Program-made: the position numbers and the translations under genes | The notes under the pieces: generated by a model | Databases searched by the model: none | Told to the model about the DNA's origin: nothing | The model's input: only the letters and a program-made list of their open reading frames with translations | Shown here: positions 58,677 to 64,000 of the stretch, in pieces | Numbering within the stretch: position 1 is the first letter of the stretch | Layout: every line of letters begins with the position of its first letter | DNA from: Bactrocera neohumeralis | Lineage: Eukaryota; Arthropoda; Insecta; Diptera; Tephritidae | DNA: 64,000 bases | Assembly: GCF_024586455.1 (NCBI RefSeq) | Contig: NC_065923.1 | Span: 39,666,370 to 39,730,369 of the forward strand | Direction of reading: 5' to 3'

Positions 58677-59010
58677 CAGACTTGACTAATTGTTATCTAG
58701 AAAAGCAAGCTAAATTTCGTGCAAATTAAATTTATTGAATGTAATTAAATTAGTTTCGAACAGATTGAGGTCTCAAATAAAATATCTAAATGTTTTCTTG
58801 TTAAAGCATGTGCTAGTCGCATGCCATTTGTAATTGTATTGCAAGAATAAAAAATGTTTACTTATGAAAACAAAAAGTATATAAATGAAATTTTATTTAT
58901 TTATTGATCCAATATATTTTTAATAAACAAAAATAAAATAGGATTTCCTGCAACTGTTGTGAATGAAATTAAGAAGACACATTTTCGGCTACAAATACAA
59001 ATCAGCTCCT

Positions 59011-59927
59011 AGTCTCAATTTTCCATTTTATAAATTAATCTTCCTAAAAATCATTAAAAAACATGGGAAAAAAACGGAACACGAAAGATAACAAAACTCA
59101 TTTAATTAATATCGTTTCACAAGCGCATGAAATCGTTGGAACGCCTTTGGCGTATCATAAAACACATGTGACATCACCGAGAATCCGTGAAAACGTCTTT
59201 TACTGAGTTTCAAAATAGTTTATTTAAAGTTGATTTCTCCACATCGCCAGAAAAACTTTAGCGATACCTAATAAATATGATCTACTTAACATGATTCGTG
59301 TCCAGAATGATGATACTAGGCCAGAACAGTCTCGATCTATTTGAAACAACAAATTATAAAATTCACGCAAGATCTCTAGTTAGTCTCATTTTATTGATTG
59401 AGTACTGAATAATTAACAAATCACAAAAAAAGTAAATTGTCTGCCATTTTGAATATATTAAATAGAGATCATCATGATATTAATCGAAAATTGTCGTTTC
59501 TTTATATTTTGTAAGCAACTCAAGCACGAAAAGGTTAAAAATAAATCAATTTTACATAAATTTCGTAAATATTATGAAACAAAGTCAACATATATTTTTA
59601 TTTTCATTGATAATTATGTTTTTTGACTATGTTATAGAAAATTTAATATATGTTATCGACATATTTACTTTCATTCAAGTGTAAAAACATCTCTGAATAA
59701 TGAAATGTAAGAGATCAGTATTTTGACTGTCACAGAATAGCAATATCATCTCAAGTCTCAAAAATTGTCTCTAACCAAAAATCTCATATTTAGGGACTTG
59801 AGACTGTCTCTTTTTTACAGAATCGCACGGTAGGTCAGAACAGGTTGATCTATGAAACAACAAATTATAAAAGCACGCAAGATCACTAGTTGAAGGCACA
59901 TTTTATTGATTGGAAGTACATGAATAA
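59011..59927. other. 3' flank of unit C with a direct repeat
   Basis: The first part (to ~59340) matches the 3' flank of unit A. About 95 bases at 59345-59435 (AAACAACAAATTATAAAATT, ATTTTATTGATTG) recur at 59857-59950, so some 500 bases are bounded by direct repeats. No coding. Confidence 0.5.
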
Positions 59928-60016
59928 TTAACAAATCAGAGTAAAAATAGTAAATTTCACCACCATAGACAATCGGAGATTAAATATCCGAATGCTCCGG
60001 TGATATCCAAGAATAT
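59928..60016 (-). pseudogene. Inverted partner of the unrecognised gene fragment (last exon)
   Basis: From 60016 down, after acceptor TTTCAG, the frame DILGYHR, IRIFNLRL continues through FTIFTLIC to TAA at 59928-59930. The intron before it is also shared with 46130-46204, but the upstream exons are absent since the cuticle-region duplicate begins at ~60075. Confidence 0.45.
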
Positions 60017-60074
60017 CTGAAAATAGAATATAAAATAATTAATTACCTGGCTAAAGATGGTCATAGTATATAGT

Positions 60075-60262
60075 ATGCGACAATAATGCTGTTCAAAATA
60101 TGACAACCGATATGCAAATACAACTAACACTAAAACTAAAAGACGATGCATGTCAACTGCATGTTTTCAAAATATTTTACGCGTAACACTTCTATGGTCA
60201 AAACATGCGAAATACATATTGCTATAAGTATGTATGTATATGCAGATGTTTATATATGTGTA
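60075..60262 (+). repeat. Duplicated upstream block of the cuticle-gene-3 region
   Basis: Near-identical to 14082-14290. It is cut at 60263 by a Tc1-type element; the matching promoter resumes at 63448. Confidence 0.8.
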
Positions 60263-60539
60263 TGTACAGCCATGGTCACGCAAATAGCACACTTAGTCGT
60301 AAGATGCAATAAGCGCTTATACAATTGACAAACATTTTTTAAAGATTAAAAAAGGCTTAAAATATGATTACTTGTTTATTAATTTACCCATTTAAGTAAA
60401 AAACAGCAAATAGAAATTCACGAATAATTAGTATTAATTGAAAAACTTGAACTCCCTCTAAAATGGCTTGGTCACCCAAATAGCACATTTTTTAGAAAGT
60501 GAAGATTTGTTTGCAAAAAAATTATAAGGAGTAAATATT

Positions 60540-62340
60540 CATTACTAAGTATGGTTGGAGGATGGAGTCATGTGTAGAAGTTCATGCAAGTGAGGAAAGT
60601 TCTCTGATCGCTATTCACTTGGGAGTGGCCAGAAACGATTCTTTTACACATGGCTCAAGCAGCTCCGTTCGAAGGCGAGCTAATGTGAGAAGGCGAAACA
60701 TTCCCTACATAGGGTTGTGCGCTGGGTTTGGGACCCGCCACGTAAAAAAACACCCCCAATGAAAGAAAGCAACAAGCCTCGGATGAGAGACCCTCCTTTT
60801 GATCCGAAGCCCAGAGCATACTTAAATTATGGAGGGAACACTTCTCCAGCCTGCTGAATGGCAGTGAACGCACAACGCCAGGAGAAGGCGAACCCGATTC
60901 CCCAATCGATGACGATGGAGCAGACGTTCCATTACCCGACCATGAAGAAGTTCGAATAGCAATTGCCTGCCTGAAGAACAACAAAGCGGCAGGGGCCGAC
61001 GGATTGCCGGCCGAGCTATTCAAACACGGCGGCGATGAACTGATAAGGAGTATGCATCAGCTTCTTTGTAAAATATGGTCGGACGAAAGCATGCCCAACG
61101 ATTGGAATTTAAGTGTGCTATGCCCAATCCATAAAAAAGGAGAATCCACAATCTGCGCCAACTACCGTGAGATTAGCCTCCTCAACATTGCATATAAGGT
61201 TCTATCGAGCGTATTGTGTGAAAGATTAAAGCCCACCGTCAACAAACTGATTGGACCTTATCAATGTGGCTTCAGACCTGGAAAATCAACAACCGACCAG
61301 ATATTCACCATGTGCCAAATATTGGAAAAGACCCGTGAAAGAAAAATCGACACACACCACCTCTTCGTCGATTTCAAAGCTGCTTTCGACAGCACGAAAA
61401 GGAGCTGCCTTTATGCCGCGATGTCTGAATTTGGTATCCGCGCAACACTCATACTGCTGTGTAAACTGACGTTGAGTAACACCAAAAGCTCCGTCAGGAT
61501 CGAGAATGACCTCTCCGAGCCGTTCGATACCAAACGAGGTTTCAGACAAGCGCCGTTAGTTCTGCTTTCTCCAGACTGGACAAGGAAGCACAGAAAATGG
61601 GTCTGGCAGTGAACGAGGGCAAAACGAAATATCTCCTGTCATCAAACAAACAGTCGTCGCACTCGCGACTTGGCTCTCACGTCACTGTTGACAGTCATAA
61701 CTTTGAAGTTTTAGATAATTTCGTCTATTTAGGAACCAGCATTAACACCACCAACAATGTCAGCCTGAAAATCCAACGCAGGATTGCTCTTGCCAACAGG
61801 TGCTACTTCGGACTGAGTAGGCAATTGAAAAGTAAAGTCCTTTCTCGACGAACAAAAACTAAACTCTATAAGTCGCTCATAATTCCCGTCACCATATAGC
61901 AGTGCAGAGGCTTGGGCGATGACAACAACCGATGAGTCGACGTTACAAGTTTTCGAGAGAAAAATTCTGCGAAAGATTTATGGTCCTTTGCGCATTGGCC
62001 TCGGCGAATATCGCATTCGATGGAACGATGAGCTGTACGAGATATACGACGACATTGACATAGTTCAGCGAATTAAAAGACAGCGGCTACGCTGGCTAGG
62101 TCATGTTGTCCGGATGGATGAAAACACTCCAGCTCTGAAAGTATTCGACGCAGTACCCGCCGGGGGAAGCAGAGGAAGAGGAAGACCTCCACTCCGTTGG
62201 AAGGACCAAGTGGAGAAGGACCTGACTTCGCTTGGAATATCCAATGGCGCCACGTAGCGAAAAAAAGAAACGACTGGCGCGCTGTTGTTAACTCGGCTAT
62301 AATCGCGTAAGCGGTGTCTACGCCAATTAAGAAGAAGAAT
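60540..62340 (+). pseudogene. Endonuclease-RT LINE, copy within the Tc1-type element
   Basis: 5' part 60560-60790 shares text with 16840-17100. RT region 61004-61560: PAELFKHGGDELIRSMHQLL, PNDWNLSVLCPIHKKG, GPYQCGFRPGKSTTDQIF and the intact LFVDFKAAFDS. After GFRQ (61548) about 180 bases are missing relative to 39980-40130, so the YADD active site is deleted. The frame then resumes with LSSNKQSSHSRLGSHVTVDS, FVYLGTSIN, ANRCYFGLSRQLKSKVLSRR. A frame break precedes VFERKILRKIYGPLRIGLGE, RLRWLGHVVRMDENTPAL and RGRGRPPLRWKDQVEKD. It ends AAGAAGAAG near 62335. Dead. Confidence 0.85.
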
Positions 62341-62439
62341 TATGAACTCATAAAAGCTAACGAGATCTATTTAACTAAAAACAAAAAAACTGCAACCACC
62401 GCGAAGGACAACAATTACTGAAGACAGAGCCAAAGTCTG

Positions 62440-63240
62440 GAGGAGCAAGGCCGACCCTTTTAAGTGTTCATGACAAATAATGCTGGAAATCAGTGAAGAA
62501 TATGCCTTAAATATATCGCGGAAGACTGTTGGAGAACGTTTTAATGAGCTACAACTTTTTGTCTGCCCGAGTAAAAAAAAACACTTCTGTCAAAACGGCA
62601 CATCCAAAATCGGCTACGTTTCGCGAAAACACATAGCCCTTTTTTTGGGAAAAATGTACTAAGAGCGGACGAAACCAAAGTTAATGGAATGGTCCTGGAA
62701 ATGAAATGGAAAAGTAATGTTCATCGTAGTAAAGGTCAATCGTTGAATTCCAGGTACACAAAGAAATTCGATAAAATACGCAGACGGAAATATGTTGATA
62801 TAGGGTGCCTTTTCCTGGCATGGCGTGGGCCCAATTATTCCCATTTAGGGGAAAATGGATCGGTATCAATATTTAGATATATTAAAGAACGAAATGGAAC
62901 CATTTTCATTCAATTGCACGCCAGTTCGCTGTACTTTTATGCAGGATAACGACACTAAGCGCATAGCCAAAATCACAAAGGACTGGCTTAAAAAGAAAAA
63001 AAGTTTTGGATTAGTCAGCTTTAAGCCCTGACCTTATTCCAATAGAAAACTTATGTAACGATGTTAACCTTAAAATTGCTGCTAAAAATTTTACAAAATT
63101 TTGAGGATTTATGGGAGGGTGTTAAGGAAGCTGGTACTCCATCCCAAAGAAGATATGCGGGAAGCTTTTAGAAAATATGGTATGCGGATGTGATGCTATA
63201 ATCGAAAATCTGGAATATAGAACGAAGTATTAGCAACGTA
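62440..63240 (+). pseudogene. Tc1-type transposase remnant
   Basis: Frames 62480-62662 and 62689-62949 give ISRKTVGERFNELQL, then GCLFLAWRGPNYSHL with GENGSVSIFRYI. Shifted text beyond 62935 gives QDNDTKR, KDWLKKK and LSPDLIPIEN (the DNDPKH- and SPDLNPIE-type catalytic blocks of Tc1 transposases). Stops and slips break it repeatedly. It belongs to the element bounded by 60265 and 63447. Confidence 0.7.
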
Positions 63241-63516
63241 AGCTATTATGGCACCAAATCGTTAATTAAATTTCACTAATTTCACATGAATTTTGCAGGT
63301 ATGGTGAAATATGCTATTTGGGTGACCAAGGCATTTTAGAGGGAGCTCAAGTTTTTCAATTAATACTAATTATTCGTGAATTTCTATTTGCTGTTTTTTA
63401 CTTAAATGATTTAATTAATAAACAAGTAATCATAATATCATATAATCATGGGTGCGGCGTTCGCAGAAACATCTAGTTGTGCTTGAAGCACTCACCAGGG
63501 GTCTACACATGTGAAA

Positions 63517-63526
63517 TATATAAAAG
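63517..63526 (+). promoter_or_regulatory. TATA box of the cuticle pseudogene
   Basis: TATATAAAAG with the same downstream AATCAGTAACAG initiator as cuticle gene 3, so the promoter core survived duplication. Confidence 0.6.
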
Positions 63527-63655
63527 TGTTTAGAAGCCCATAGCAAATCAGTAACAGAATTACCTCCACAACGCAAGACAGCGCAGAGCCTCGTAGTCTA
63601 CATACCTAAACAAAATTTAATAAATTCTCAATCACAAACTCAATTGAAAAACAAA

Positions 63656-64000
63656 ATGTTTGAATTGGTAAGCTTGCCTGCGGCTTCCAAACAACTACAG
63701 CTACAACTTATATCCACTTTCTCTTCTTTGTTGCACAGCTTCTTGTCGCCACAACATTTTTCGCCTTCACCTACGCTGCTGGTGATCCTGCGGATGCTCA
63801 CGCCACCATCCTGAAGTATGTGAATGAAGTGAACCCCGATGGCAACTACAATTACGCGTACGCAACGTCGAATCAGATTCAGGCGCAGGAGAGCGGTGTT
63901 GGCAGCTCGTATACCGCTGGCTCATACTCGTACATCTCACCCGAGGGTCAGCCCATATAATTGACTTACAAAGCCGATGAAAATGGTTATCAACCCAAAG
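63656..64000 (+). pseudogene. RR-1 cuticle protein pseudogene (copy of gene 3), runs off the window
   Basis: Exon 1 is 63656-63667 (M-F-E-L) and exon 2 starts at 63739 after TTGCACAG, in the same layout as gene 3. The signal peptide (LLVATTFFAFTYA) and the RR-1 domain start are intact. The codon CAA of gene 3 in PEGQPIQLTY is TAA here (63958-63960), which removes the chitin-binding half. Other changes (K3E, YTAGS for YAAGS, a Lys codon for Thr in TYTADE) fit relaxed selection. The window ends within it. If the TAA is a sequencing error this would be a normal gene. Confidence 0.85.

Larger units (their letters stand above)
47968..59010. repeat. Large inverted duplication (palindrome) carrying two methyltransferase genes
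   Basis: Left arm 47968-52380 and right arm 52394 to about 59010 are inverted copies. They share the whole methyltransferase gene, its promoter, about 1.3 kb of upstream DNA (50300-51650 against 53550-54790), the stretch 51662-51900 against 53300-53546, and the central hairpin. Arm differences: a hAT-type MITE (52704-53292) and a Helitron piece (about 54803-56720) only in the right arm, a few ~50-160-base indels, and scattered substitutions. Removing the two insertions gives arms of about 4.1-4.4 kb. Confidence 0.85.
60265..63447 (+). mobile_element. Tc1-type transposon with long terminal repeats, interrupted by a LINE
   Basis: The left terminal region (60265-60497) has two TGGTCAC-CAAATAGCAC sites (60273 and 60470). 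Its inner ~130 bases, from ATGATTACTTGTTTATTAAT to GGTCACCCAAATAGCACA, are repeated inverted at 63306-63440. The outermost right end is missing. The LINE 60540-62340 lies within. The whole is inserted upstream of the cuticle pseudogene. Confidence 0.75.

Noticed and set aside
1..64000. CRISPR arrays, tRNA or rRNA genes, bacterial operons
   Set aside because: Searched by eye; no spaced palindromic arrays, no tRNA-like cloverleaf blocks or rRNA sequence were seen, and gene structure is eukaryotic.

Overview
The window is eukaryotic, almost certainly a dipteran and most plausibly a tephritid fruit fly. It holds short-intron RR-1 cuticle protein genes resembling the Drosophila Edg78E/Cpr67F type, embedded in AT-rich DNA packed with insect transposons (mariner, Tc1, P-like/THAP, hAT, Helitron/Helentron-like, errantivirus, R1-like and endonuclease-RT LINEs). 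The family-level species assignment is inference; no rRNA or mitochondrial marker is present.

Layout. (1) 1-18 kb: three intact plus-strand RR-1 cuticle genes (1403-1925, 8121-8690, 14995-15452). Each has a 4-codon first coding exon and a phase-0 intron, and they are separated by dead mariner-type transposases, LINE fragments, one TTAA MITE and two families of dispersed non-autonomous repeats. (2) 18.4-23.1 kb: a P-element-like THAP transposase relic between ~440-bp inverted repeats, invaded by a dispersed repeat that itself carries a deleted mariner. (3) 24.5-32.4 kb: a minus-strand errantivirus-type retrotransposon (gag, protease, RT/RNase H, integrase, env) with both LTRs, defective in several places and carrying two copies of the dispersed repeat. 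(4) 32.4-35.4 kb: a first copy of a unit with a complete four-exon methyltransferase gene of the juvenile-hormone-acid-methyltransferase (JHAMT) type. (5) 35.4-42.7 kb: a second, minus-strand Ty3/gypsy-type element whose env resembles glycoproteins of chuvirus-like RNA viruses and whose reverse transcriptase region is replaced by a plus-strand LINE. (6) 43.9-47.9 kb: repeats, a miniature mariner, an unrecognised three-exon gene fragment and a decayed DNA-transposon transposase. (7) 48-59 kb: a large inverted duplication (centre about 52387) with a JHAMT-like gene on each arm in divergent orientation. The right arm is additionally interrupted by a hAT-type MITE with an exact 8-bp target duplication and by a Helitron fragment. 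(8) 60-64 kb: a second copy of the cuticle-gene-3 region, split by a Tc1-type element that holds a LINE, ending in a cuticle pseudogene with a premature stop.

How it fits together. The host content is a small cuticle-gene cluster (larval/pupal RR-1 chitin-binding proteins). Between cuticle gene 3 and its degenerate copy lies about 45 kb of insertion-rich DNA in which a JHAMT-like methyltransferase has been tripled and partly arranged as a palindrome. The three methyltransferase reading frames are all open and splice-compatible although their surroundings are heavily broken, which makes that triplet the most interesting object here.
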